Positions 1 through 5,278 of a DNA stretch of 7,450 nt are shown one piece after another (position 1 is the first letter of the stretch; each line of letters begins with the position of its first letter). Source of the stretch: CAYLOC01 sp964385195. Its GTDB lineage: Bacteria > Actinomycetota > Actinomycetes > Propionibacteriales > Nocardioidaceae. Under the pieces are notes generated by a model. That model searched no databases and was not told the origin of the DNA. It saw nothing but the letters and a program-made list of their open reading frames with translations. The stretch is from assembly GCA_964385195.1 (NCBI GenBank), contig CAYLOC010000161.1, positions 1-7,450 on the forward strand. Direction: 5' to 3'. The translations under genes were made by a program, and so were the position numbers.

Positions 1-1104
1 CCCCGGCACGCCGGCCTCGGCGGCCTCGGCCTCGAGGGCCTCGAGGCCTTTCTTGATCGCGTCCTGGTGGGAGCCGGAGAACGCCGTGTAGACCAGGTCA
101 CCGGCGTACGGGTGCCGAGGATGGACCGGCAGGTTCGTGCAGTACTCGACCGTCCTGCGCACCTCGTCGATGTCGGAGAAGTCGATCATCGGGTCGATGC
201 CCTGGCTGAACAGGTTCATCCCCAGCGTCACCAGGTCGACGTTGCCGGTACGCTCGCCGTTGCCGAACAGGCAGCCCTCGATCCGGTCCGCACCCGCCAT
301 CACCGCCAGTTCTGCGGCGGCAACCGCGGTCCCTCGGTCGTTGTGCGGGTGCAGGGAGATGACGGCGTGGTCACGGCCGGACAGATGCCGTCCGAACCAC
401 TCGATCTGGTCGGCGTACACGTTCGGTGTGGCCATCTCCACCGTGGCGGGCAGGTTGAGAATGATCTCCCGGCCCTCGTCTGGCTGCCAGAGGTCCATGA
501 CCGCCTCACATACCTCGACAGCGAAGTCCAGTTCGGTGCCGGTGAAGATCTCCGGGCTGTACTGGTAACCGAAGTCGGTGTCGGCGAGGTACTCATCGGC
601 GTACTTCATCACCACTTCGGTGCCCCGCGTGGCGATGGCTCGGCATTCGTCGCGGCTGACACCGAACACGACGCGGCGGAACAACGGCGCGGTTGCGTTG
701 TACAGGTGCACGTTGGCGCGGTCGGCACCGACCAGGCTCTGCACGGTGCGCTCGATCAGCTCCTCCCGGGCCTGAGTGAGCACCGAGATCGTCACGTCGT
801 CGGGGATCTTGTCGTCCTGGACAAGCTGCCGGACGAAGTCGAAGTCGGCCTGGCTCGCCGAGGGGAAACCGACCTCGATCTCCTTGTACCCCATCGCCAC
901 GAGGAGGTCGAACATGCGCTGTTTGCGTTCGGGGGTCATGGGGTCGATGAGGGCCTGGTTGCCGTCGCGGAGGTCGGTGGACAGCCACCGCGGCGCGCGG
1001 GCGATGCGCTGCGCGGGCCAGGTGCGGTCGGGCAGGTCAATCGGGGGAAAGGCGCGGTAGCGCTGGTAGGGCATGCCGCTGGGTTGCTGGGGATGGATCG
1101 CCAT
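1..1104 (-). CDS. leuA: 2-isopropylmalate synthase LeuA, N-terminal part (runs off the left edge)
   Basis: LeuA condenses acetyl-CoA with 2-oxoisovalerate to give 2-isopropylmalate, the first committed step of leucine synthesis in the cytoplasm. The 368 visible codons cover the N-terminal extension and most of the TIM-barrel catalytic domain. I see the DLRDGNQ motif (44-50) with metal ligand D47, the metal-binding HPH motif (H252 and H254), and GNGERTGN (281-288). Residue order and spacing match the long actinobacterial LeuA of the Mycobacterium tuberculosis type. The C-terminal leucine-sensing domain would lie beyond base 1, so feedback control cannot be judged. The ATG at 1104-1102 is chosen because homologous sequence (PSGMPYQRYRAF) starts soon after it; a GGAAG at 1122-1118 is the likely ribosome binding site, with a rather long 13-nt spacer. 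The gene is preceded by a Leu-codon leader peptide and a strong stem. The family call is near certain. Confidence 0.96.
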   Translation of the reverse strand, partial: MAIHPQQPSGMPYQRYRAFPPIDLPDRTWPAQRIARAPRWLSTDLRDGNQALIDPMTPERKQRMFDLLVAMGYKEIEVGFPSASQADFDFVRQLVQDDKIPDDVTISVLTQAREELIERTVQSLVGADRANVHLYNATAPLFRRVVFGVSRDECRAIATRGTEVVMKYADEYLADTDFGYQYSPEIFTGTELDFAVEVCEAVMDLWQPDEGREIILNLPATVEMATPNVYADQIEWFGRHLSGRDHAVISLHPHNDRGTAVAAAELAVMAGADRIEGCLFGNGERTGNVDLVTLGMNLFSQGIDPMIDFSDIDEVRRTVEYCTNLPVHPRHPYAGDLVYTAFSGSHQDAIKKGLEALEAEAAEAGVPG

Positions 1105-1109
1105 GAGGT

Positions 1110-1215
1110 GTGCGCTTCTTCCAGGAAGTGACGTCGTCGCCGGGCAGCGCGAACTCCGCGACGAGGGGGTCCGGCTAGTGCGAACCCTCGTCGCGGCGGC
1201 TAAGGAGCAGCGCAC
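1110..1215 (-). promoter_or_regulatory. Candidate long-range pairing: Leu codons with the leuA Shine-Dalgarno region
   Basis: The leader-peptide segment GTGCGCTGCTCCT (1215-1203) covers the Arg, Ala and three Leu codons. It is complementary to GGAAGAAGCGCAC (1122-1110), which contains the presumed leuA ribosome binding site. There are 7 contiguous Watson-Crick pairs, then 3 more, plus a terminal G-U pair and two mismatches. The 12-bp stem lies between the two segments and could stack on this pairing. A ribosome stalled on the Leu codons would cover one side and free the leuA site, which is the right direction for induction by leucine starvation. The complementarity is seen directly; the mechanism is inferred. 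Confidence 0.5.
1156..1196 (-). promoter_or_regulatory. leuA leader stem-loop (attenuator-type RNA structure)
   Basis: On the minus strand CCGCGACGAGGG (1196-1185) and CCCTCGTCGCGG (1167-1156) form a perfect 12-bp inverted repeat around a 17-nt loop. The 5' arm lies inside the leader-peptide codons RRDEG and the loop holds the TAG stop. No U-run follows the stem, so it is not a canonical intrinsic terminator. Translational control, Rho-type control or a larger fold is more likely. The loop segment GCCGG (1175-1171) can pair with CCGGC (1143-1139) to make a possible H-type pseudoknot. This recalls the conserved leuA leader pseudoknot, called the LEU element, reported for Actinobacteria, although I cannot confirm it is the same fold. 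Confidence 0.8.
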
Positions 1216-1228
1216 GCGTGGCCGTCAT
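1175..1228 (-). CDS. leuA leader peptide (17 aa, three consecutive Leu codons)
   Basis: This short ORF reads MTATRALLLSRRDEGSH and stops with TAG 70 nt before the leuA start. Codons 7-9 are CTG, CTC and CTT; CTT is rare in such GC-rich DNA. A run of codons for the end product directly upstream of its biosynthetic gene is the hallmark of ribosome-mediated attenuation. Codons 11-15 form the 5' arm of a perfect 12-bp stem whose other arm follows the stop, so ribosome position would decide whether that stem forms. No Shine-Dalgarno precedes the ATG, but a -10-like TACGCT lies 9 nt upstream, so the peptide may be translated from a nearly leaderless transcript. Leader peptides and a conserved leuA leader RNA are known in Actinobacteria. 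That this one is translated is inferred. Confidence 0.85.
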   Translation of the reverse strand: MTATRALLLSRRDEGSH

Positions 1229-1237
1229 GGTGGGGCT

Positions 1238-1243
1238 AGCGTA
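1238..1243 (-). promoter_or_regulatory. Putative -10 box for the leuA leader transcript
   Basis: TACGCT (1243-1238) fits the actinobacterial -10 pattern TANNNT and lies 9 nt before the leader-peptide ATG, which predicts a transcript starting within a few bases of that codon. No good -35 hexamer is visible 16-18 nt upstream. I saw no convincing promoter for the divergent acetyltransferase gene in the rest of the 1229-1344 spacer. Confidence 0.45.
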
Positions 1244-1344
1244 ACACCCCCACAGAACGTCCTGCACCTCGAGCGTGATGGCGCCCGCCCTGCAGGACGT
1301 AAAACCGGTTGAGACCGCCCCACCAGGTCCGATTGACTGACGCA

Positions 1345-2343
1345 GTGCATGTGGAACCAATCGACCCTACGACGCTGACCGACGACCTCGCCGAACAGCT
1401 CGCGGCGATCAGCAACGCCGAAACCGCGGCGGACCACCCACGGTCGGCGCCTGCCAGCGGAGCCGGGCTGCGCGGGGAGGCGCGCTACGGCTGGGACGAT
1501 GAGCCGTTCGCTGGGCTGTGGGTGGCCTTCGGCAACGACGGTACGCCGATCGGCTGGGCGTGCGTCGAAGCAAGCGACTGGGAGGACCCGGACCTGGGGT
1601 TCGTCGCGTGCTCCGTTACCCCTACTGCCCGTGGCCAGGGCATCGGCACGGCGTTCCTCGAGCGGCAGACGGCCCTGGTCCGAGAGATCGGACGGCACAA
1701 GCTGCTGGCGTTCGTGATGGCCGGGACCCCTGCGGAAGCTTTGCTGAGCGCACAAGGGTGGACGATCGGCCAACGTACCGCACAGCGCCGGCTGCGGCCG
1801 CCGGACCTGGACTTCGACCGGATCGCGAAACTGGCCGAGGACGCGGAGCAGCACGCGGCCGACTACGAGCTGGTCGCGGTCGACGGGCCTATCCCCGAGG
1901 AGCAGATGGCTGAGCTGCAGTCGATGATGGAGGCGATCAACGACGCGCCGCTGGATGACGTGGACCTGGCTCCCGCACCGTTCCCGCCCGAGCGGCTGGC
2001 CCGCAACAACCACGCCATGTCCGCGCGCGGCCAGCATGCCTACCGCCTGATGGCGCGGCATCGCCGTACCGGTGAGTGGGCCGGCCAGACGCTGCTGTAC
2101 GTGGACGCGACCCGTCCGGGCGTAGCCAACCAGGAGGACACCACCGTCGTACCAGCACACCGCGGTCACCGCCTCGGTATGTGGATGAAGACACAGATGT
2201 TGCTGTGGCTGCGGGAAGCCGAGCCGGACCTGGTCACGATCGACACGTGGAACGCCGAGTCGAACCCCTACATGGTCGCGGTCAACGACGCGCTGGGGTG
2301 CACCGTGATCAACCACGGCCTGGTCATGCAGACGCGCGTGTGA
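1345..2343 (+). CDS. Tandem GNAT-family N-acetyltransferase
   Basis: This is a 332-residue protein with two GNAT folds in one chain, an arrangement known from mycothiol synthase and other actinobacterial acetyltransferases. The N-terminal domain has the acetyl-CoA pyrophosphate loop TARGQGIGTAF (about 94-104). The C-terminal domain has a second loop, AHRGHRLGMWMK (about 271-282), and the typical closing motif NAESNPYMVAVNDALG (303-318). Both loops look intact, so neither copy is plainly dead. The substrate, which could be a small molecule, antibiotic or protein, cannot be told from sequence. The frame is open from TTG 1309, and TTG 1333, GTG 1345 and GTG 1351 are possible starts. I prefer GTG 1345 because the protein then begins MHVEPIDP, as many relatives do, but no clear ribosome site supports any choice. 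The gene is divergent from leuA. Family confidence is high; function is unknown. Confidence 0.85.
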   Translation: MHVEPIDPTTLTDDLAEQLAAISNAETAADHPRSAPASGAGLRGEARYGWDDEPFAGLWVAFGNDGTPIGWACVEASDWEDPDLGFVACSVTPTARGQGIGTAFLERQTALVREIGRHKLLAFVMAGTPAEALLSAQGWTIGQRTAQRRLRPPDLDFDRIAKLAEDAEQHAADYELVAVDGPIPEEQMAELQSMMEAINDAPLDDVDLAPAPFPPERLARNNHAMSARGQHAYRLMARHRRTGEWAGQTLLYVDATRPGVANQEDTTVVPAHRGHRLGMWMKTQMLLWLREAEPDLVTIDTWNAESNPYMVAVNDALGCTVINHGLVMQTRV

Positions 2344-2395
2344 CCTGCCGGCCCGGGGGTCGAGTGTCACCTGTCCGAACACGCGGTTAGGTCAG

Positions 2396-2680
2396 GTGGT
2401 GCACCTCAGATGCGACGAAGGAGCGGTACGGGAAGCCTGGCCCTTGGTAGGCGGAGGCGCAGCACTCGCCATCGCCGTCGGTCTCGTGCTGGCTCTGTTC
2501 GTTGGCACGGCCGTGGGATGGACATGGCTCAGTTACCTCGGGTGGGCTCTCGTGGTCATCGGCGGCCTGAGTTTCGGCGGATCCGCCCTACCGCAGAGTC
2601 GAGCCGAGAACGAGCACTGGGAGAACAACGTCCCACCGGGCGGGCCCGGCGGGGTGGGCCGACTGCCAGGCGGTTTCTAG
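2396..2680 (+). CDS. Small two-helix membrane protein of unknown function
   Basis: This 94-residue frame encodes a short polar N-terminus, a hydrophobic segment at about 18-41, a second at about 45-62, then a polar tail ending in a Gly/Pro-rich stretch (PPGGPGGVGRLPGGF). That is the layout of a small integral membrane protein. I do not recognise a family. Codon use resembles the neighbours, with mostly G or C in third positions, which favours a real gene. The start is uncertain: GTG 2396 and GTG 2399 are adjacent, with no strong Shine-Dalgarno, and a later start just before the first helix is possible. It lies 52 bases after the acetyltransferase stop and could be co-transcribed with it. It could also be a chance frame. 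Confidence 0.55.
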   Translation: MVHLRCDEGAVREAWPLVGGGAALAIAVGLVLALFVGTAVGWTWLSYLGWALVVIGGLSFGGSALPQSRAENEHWENNVPPGGPGGVGRLPGGF

Positions 2681-2800
2681 CGTCGGGCTCATGCTTGCCC
2701 TTGCCGCCGGCTCGGTGGCGCCTCCGGTCGGGCGGACCGACGAGATGAGGCAGCACCAGAAGCACCCGAGCACCCCGGGGATCTGATCGAGCGATCGGCA

Positions 2801-2844
2801 CCGCGCGCTTGACGTGAGCGCCTTCCCGCGCGCTTGCCCTGAGC
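2801..2844 (+). repeat. Imperfect tandem 19-nt direct repeat upstream of the lipoprotein gene
   Basis: CCGCGCGCTTGACGTGAGC (2801-2819) and CCGCGCGCTTGCCCTGAGC (2826-2844) match at 17 of 19 bases with a 25-bp period. A small palindrome, GATCG-AG-CGATC, lies just upstream at 2785-2796. The copies sit 17-60 bases before a probable -10 box, so they could be activator sites or a distal promoter region. The rest of the 194-bp spacer after the small membrane protein gene shows nothing I can name. Confidence 0.45.
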
Positions 2845-2860
2845 ACGACCGCGGCTCCCT

Positions 2861-2866
2861 TACAGT
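2861..2866 (+). promoter_or_regulatory. Putative -10 box of the septum-formation-like lipoprotein gene
   Basis: TACAGT fits the TANNNT pattern and lies 8 nt before the ATG at 2875. The transcript would therefore begin at or within about two bases of the start codon, a leaderless or nearly leaderless mRNA, which is common in Actinobacteria. The G-run between box and ATG is not a good Shine-Dalgarno at that distance. No -35 hexamer lies at ideal spacing; TTGCCC at 2834-2839 is 21 nt away. Confidence 0.5.
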
Positions 2867-2874
2867 GGGGGGCG

Positions 2875-3804
2875 ATGCTCGCTTCCCCGTCTCGTGTCCT
2901 GCTGCCGTTGGTGCTGCTCGTGCTCGCCGCGTTGGTGGCCGCCTGTTCCTCCGGGTCTGGTACGTCGACAGGTGGCGATCCCGTCGATGAGTCGCCCAGC
3001 ACTCCCGGGACCACCACGACCCCCGCCGGGTCCACCAGCCAGGACGGCGGCGCCGGGACCACGTCGCCCACCGCTACCGCCACCGCCGCTCCCGACACCG
3101 CCGCTCCCGCACCGGAGGTGGGGACGTGCCGGACATTGCCCAGCGCCGCGTTGAACCACTTCACCGATCACTCCCCTGCCGTCGACTGCGCGAAGCCGCA
3201 CACCGGTTACACCCTCGCGGTCAAGCAGCTCCCGGACGACGTCGCGATCAAGGGCGTGGACATCGCGAACAAGAGCATCCAGCATGCGGCGGCCACCATG
3301 TGCCACGACGCGTTCGTGTCGTTCATCGGGGGAAGCGCGAAACGGCGCGCGCTGTCCCGCTTCAGCGTCACCTACTACCTGCCGCCACAGGCCGACTTCG
3401 ACCGTGGAGCGCACTGGGTGCGTTGTGACCTGGTCGCGAACAAGACCCAGCACTCGTTGGCGCCGCTGCCGGAGGATCCACGTGGTTACCTCGACGGCGA
3501 TGACGCGCTGGATGACTACGGGTTGTGCTCACCCGGGGCGCCGGGGAAGAAGAAGTTCGCACTGGTGATGTGCTCGCAGAAGCACACCTACCGCGCCGTC
3601 ACCGCGATCAAACTCGGTGCGAAGTCGGCGAAGTATCCCGGCACCGACGTGACACGCGAAGACGGCCAGCGCCAGTGTGCGTCGTACATCAAGAAGGACA
3701 TGGGCAAGACCGGCGGCTACACCTACGGCTGGACCTACCCGACCCCAAAGGACTGGGACAACGGCCAGCGCTACGGCTACTGCTGGCTGAAAACCAAGAA
3801 GTAA
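2875..3804 (+). CDS. Septum-formation-like lipoprotein with a duplicated four-cysteine module
   Basis: This 309-residue protein has a lipoprotein signal: a hydrophobic stretch at 8-23 and the lipobox VAAC, with C24 the predicted acylated residue. Residues 25-80 are a low-complexity Ser/Thr/Pro/Ala/Gly linker that would hold the folded part away from the membrane. The rest contains two similar modules. Module 1 has C85, C105 (followed by AKPH), C143 and C184. Module 2 has C218, C233 (followed by SQKH), C268 and C303. The C-x(n)-C-x2-3-H pattern resembles the actinobacterial septum-formation family (Pfam Septum_form); the eight extracytoplasmic cysteines could make four disulfides. The name comes from a weak link to cell division, and the biochemical role is unknown. 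The ATG at 2875 is well placed for the signal peptide and the -10 box. The gene converges on era. Confidence 0.82.
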   Translation: MLASPSRVLLPLVLLVLAALVAACSSGSGTSTGGDPVDESPSTPGTTTTPAGSTSQDGGAGTTSPTATATAAPDTAAPAPEVGTCRTLPSAALNHFTDHSPAVDCAKPHTGYTLAVKQLPDDVAIKGVDIANKSIQHAAATMCHDAFVSFIGGSAKRRALSRFSVTYYLPPQADFDRGAHWVRCDLVANKTQHSLAPLPEDPRGYLDGDDALDDYGLCSPGAPGKKKFALVMCSQKHTYRAVTAIKLGAKSAKYPGTDVTREDGQRQCASYIKKDMGKTGGYTYGWTYPTPKDWDNGQRYGYCWLKTKK

Positions 3805-3810
3805 CTCCGC

Positions 3811-3916
3811 CCTCCCTCGCGTTTGCCTTGTAGACGGGGCAAAGTGACCGTCTACAAGGCAACTCTGCCCCGCCAACGGTGCGTCTGCCCCGTCTACAAG
3901 GCAAACGCGGGAGAGG
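3811..3916. repeat. Cluster of three related repeats forming alternative hairpins, cut by the assembly gap
   Basis: A 24-nt arm at 3818-3841 (ending CCTTGTAGACGGGGCA) is perfectly inverted at 3886-3909. With flanks, the match is 29 of 31 bases (3811-3841 against 3886-3916). A third, shorter copy, CCGTCTACAAGGCAA at 3848-3862, is a direct repeat of 3890-3904 (period 42). It also forms a perfect 15-bp hairpin with 3823-3837 around a 10-nt loop. The left arm can therefore pair with either right-hand copy. The cluster lies between the convergent lipoprotein and era genes, where a bidirectional terminator is expected, but no T-run follows. It may be a dispersed palindromic (REP-like) element; the neighbouring gap suggests that further copies exist. 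Confidence 0.8.
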
Positions 3917-4016
3917 NNNNNNNNNNNNNNNNNNNNNNNNNNNNNNNNNNNNNNNNNNNNNNNNNNNNNNNNNNNNNNNNNNNNNNNNNNNNNNNNNNNN
4001 NNNNNNNNNNNNNNNN
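3917..4016. other. Assembly gap (100 N)
   Basis: Exactly 100 undetermined bases, the usual placeholder for a gap of unknown size. The gap replaces the last few codons and stop of era and the rest of the repeat cluster. The distance across it should not be trusted. Confidence 0.98.
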
Positions 4017-4909
4017 TGCTTGGGGTCGCGCTGCCAGTTGCGGGCCACCTTCACCCGTAGGTCCAGGTAGCAGGGCGTCCCCAGCAACGCCTCGATCTGC
4101 CGCCGTGCCCGCGACCCCACCTGCTTCAGCCGGGCGCCGCCGCGTCCGATCACGATGGGCTTCTGGCTGGGTCGCTCGATGAACAGGTTCGCCGCGACGT
4201 CGAGCAGCGGCCGGTCCTGGGGTCGGCCGGCACGCAGCCCCATCTCCTCCACCACCACCGCGATCGAGTGCGGCAGCTCGTCCCGCACTCCGTCCAGCGC
4301 CGCCTCGCGGATCAGCTCTGCCACCAGCGTGGTCTCCGGCTCGTCGGTGAGCTCGCCCTCGACGTACAACGGCGGGCCTTCGGGAAGCTGCGCGACGAGC
4401 AGGTCCGCCAGCACCGGCACCTGGCTCCCGGTCACCGCGGAGACCGGGACTATGTCGGCCCACTCCACGCCCTCCTCGCCCCCTGCGGCCGCCACCCGGG
4501 TCAGGTGCTCCGCCATCCGGTCGCTGTCGACGAGGTCGCTCTTGGTGGCCACGGCGAGCTTCGGCGTACGAGGAACGTCGGCGACGGCACGCAACAGGTA
4601 GCGGTCGCCGGGCCCGATCTTGGCGTCCGCCGCCAGGCAGACCGCGATCACATCGACCTCCGCCCACGTGGTACGGACGACGTCGTTGAGGCGTTCGCCG
4701 AGCAGCGTGCGCGGACGGTGCAGCCCGGGGGTGTCCACCAGCACCAGCTGCGCGTCCTCGCGATGGACGATGCCGCGCACCGCATGGCGCGTGGTCTGCG
4801 GCTGCGCGGACGTGATCGCGACCTTGTCACCGACCAGCGCGTTGGTCAGTGTGGACTTCCCTGCATTGGGGCGGCCGACGAAGCAGGCGAACCCGCTCCG
4901 GTGCGTCAC
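4017..4909 (-). CDS. era: GTPase Era, ribosome assembly factor (3' end lost in gap)
   Basis: Era is an essential GTPase that binds the 3' end of 16S rRNA during 30S maturation. The 297 complete residues visible contain the G1 P-loop GRPNAGKST (12-20), the switch region QTTRH (38-42), G3 DTPG (59-62), G4 TKSD (122-125) and G5 SAVTG (157-161). The C-terminal KH RNA-binding domain has its GRGG signature at 255-258 and RDPK at 294-297. Era proteins are about 300 residues, so only a few codons and the stop fall in the N gap. G4 has Thr in place of the usual Asn of NKxD, a change I believe is common in actinobacterial Era. The GTG start at 4909 overlaps the previous gene's TGA as GTGA, which suggests translational coupling. 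No cysteine or metal-site oddities are seen. Confidence 0.96.
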
Positions 4910-5268
4910 GCCGTCACCTGCTCCGCCACGACCCCGTCGGGGCCGGCCCGGAGAACCGGTACGCCGGCACCGGCGAACTCACGGATCACGTTGAGGTCGG
5001 ACTCCGGTACGGCGATCGCATCGGTGACCACGACGGCGGCCTCGAGACCGGTGGCGCCGCTGGAGGCGGCCATCGCGACCGCGACCTGGAGCGCGGAGAG
5101 GTGCATCGACGGCAGATCCACGTCGACCGCGCTATAGGTGCGGCCGTCGTCGTCACGCACCGCGGCCCCGGCGACCGCATCGACGCGGGCGCGCGCCGCG
5201 CGGGACAGCGTGACGAGCTTGGCGTCCTCGGGGTCGAGGGGTGCGGCGGAGGCGGAATCGGTGCTCAC
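4906..5268 (-). CDS. Cytidine deaminase-like protein lacking the zinc site
   Basis: This 120-residue protein lies in the position where actinobacterial genomes carry a gene often labelled cytidine deaminase (Rv2365c in M. tuberculosis, as I recall). Residues 42-51 (GRTYSAVDVD) resemble the deaminase strand near the substrate pocket, and 54-71 (SMHLSALQVAVAMAASSG) align with the helix that normally starts with C/H-A-E. The catalytic C/H-A-E is absent, the PCxxC zinc motif is absent, and the protein has no cysteine at all. It is therefore probably not a working deaminase and may be a structural or binding relative. GTG 5268 is preferred: it begins 10 nt after the CNNM/CBS gene stop, and the length fits. 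An ATG at 5307 would overlap that gene by 29 bases. The stop overlaps the era start by 4 bases. The fold assignment rests on context and partial similarity. Confidence 0.78.
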   Translation of the reverse strand: MSTDSASAAPLDPEDAKLVTLSRAARARVDAVAGAAVRDDDGRTYSAVDVDLPSMHLSALQVAVAMAASSGATGLEAAVVVTDAIAVPESDLNVIREFAGAGVPVLRAGPDGVVAEQVTA

Positions 5269-5278
5269 TGCGGTTACT

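Noticed and set aside
1118..1128. CTTCC-T-GGAAG palindrome over the leuA ribosome site as an operator
   Set aside because: It is only 11 bp, the loop is too short for an RNA hairpin, and nothing else supports a protein site.
67..1131. A 354-codon open frame on the plus strand opposite leuA
   Set aside because: The minus strand encodes an unmistakable LeuA with catalytic motifs. The plus-strand frame is the long antisense frame typical of GC-rich genes and has no recognisable domain.
1309..1344. Earlier TTG starts (1309, 1333) for the acetyltransferase
   Set aside because: They add residues without family similarity and have no better ribosome site. They remain possible.
1225..2382. A 385-codon minus-strand frame opposite the acetyltransferase
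   Set aside because: It is His/Arg/Gln-rich with no domain, and it overlaps both the GNAT gene and the leuA leader peptide. The GNAT frame has clear motifs.
2368..2398. Short CACCTG...CAGGTG inverted repeat before the small membrane protein gene
   Set aside because: Six-base arms separated by 19 nt are expected by chance at this composition.
3823..3862. Intrinsic terminator call for the 15-bp hairpin
   Set aside because: The position between convergent genes fits, but no T-run follows on either strand, so I list it as a repeat and do not assert termination.
3811..3916. CRISPR array
   Set aside because: There are only three unequal copies, one inverted, with no regular spacers and no cas genes in view.
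3689..4016. Extension of the era frame through the N gap into the lipoprotein gene region
   Set aside because: The frame only stays open because N codons are read through. Era should stop within a few residues of RDPK, and the sequence beyond is repeat and antisense.
4268..5137. A 289-codon plus-strand frame opposite era
   Set aside because: Antisense shadow of a gene with all five G motifs and a KH domain.
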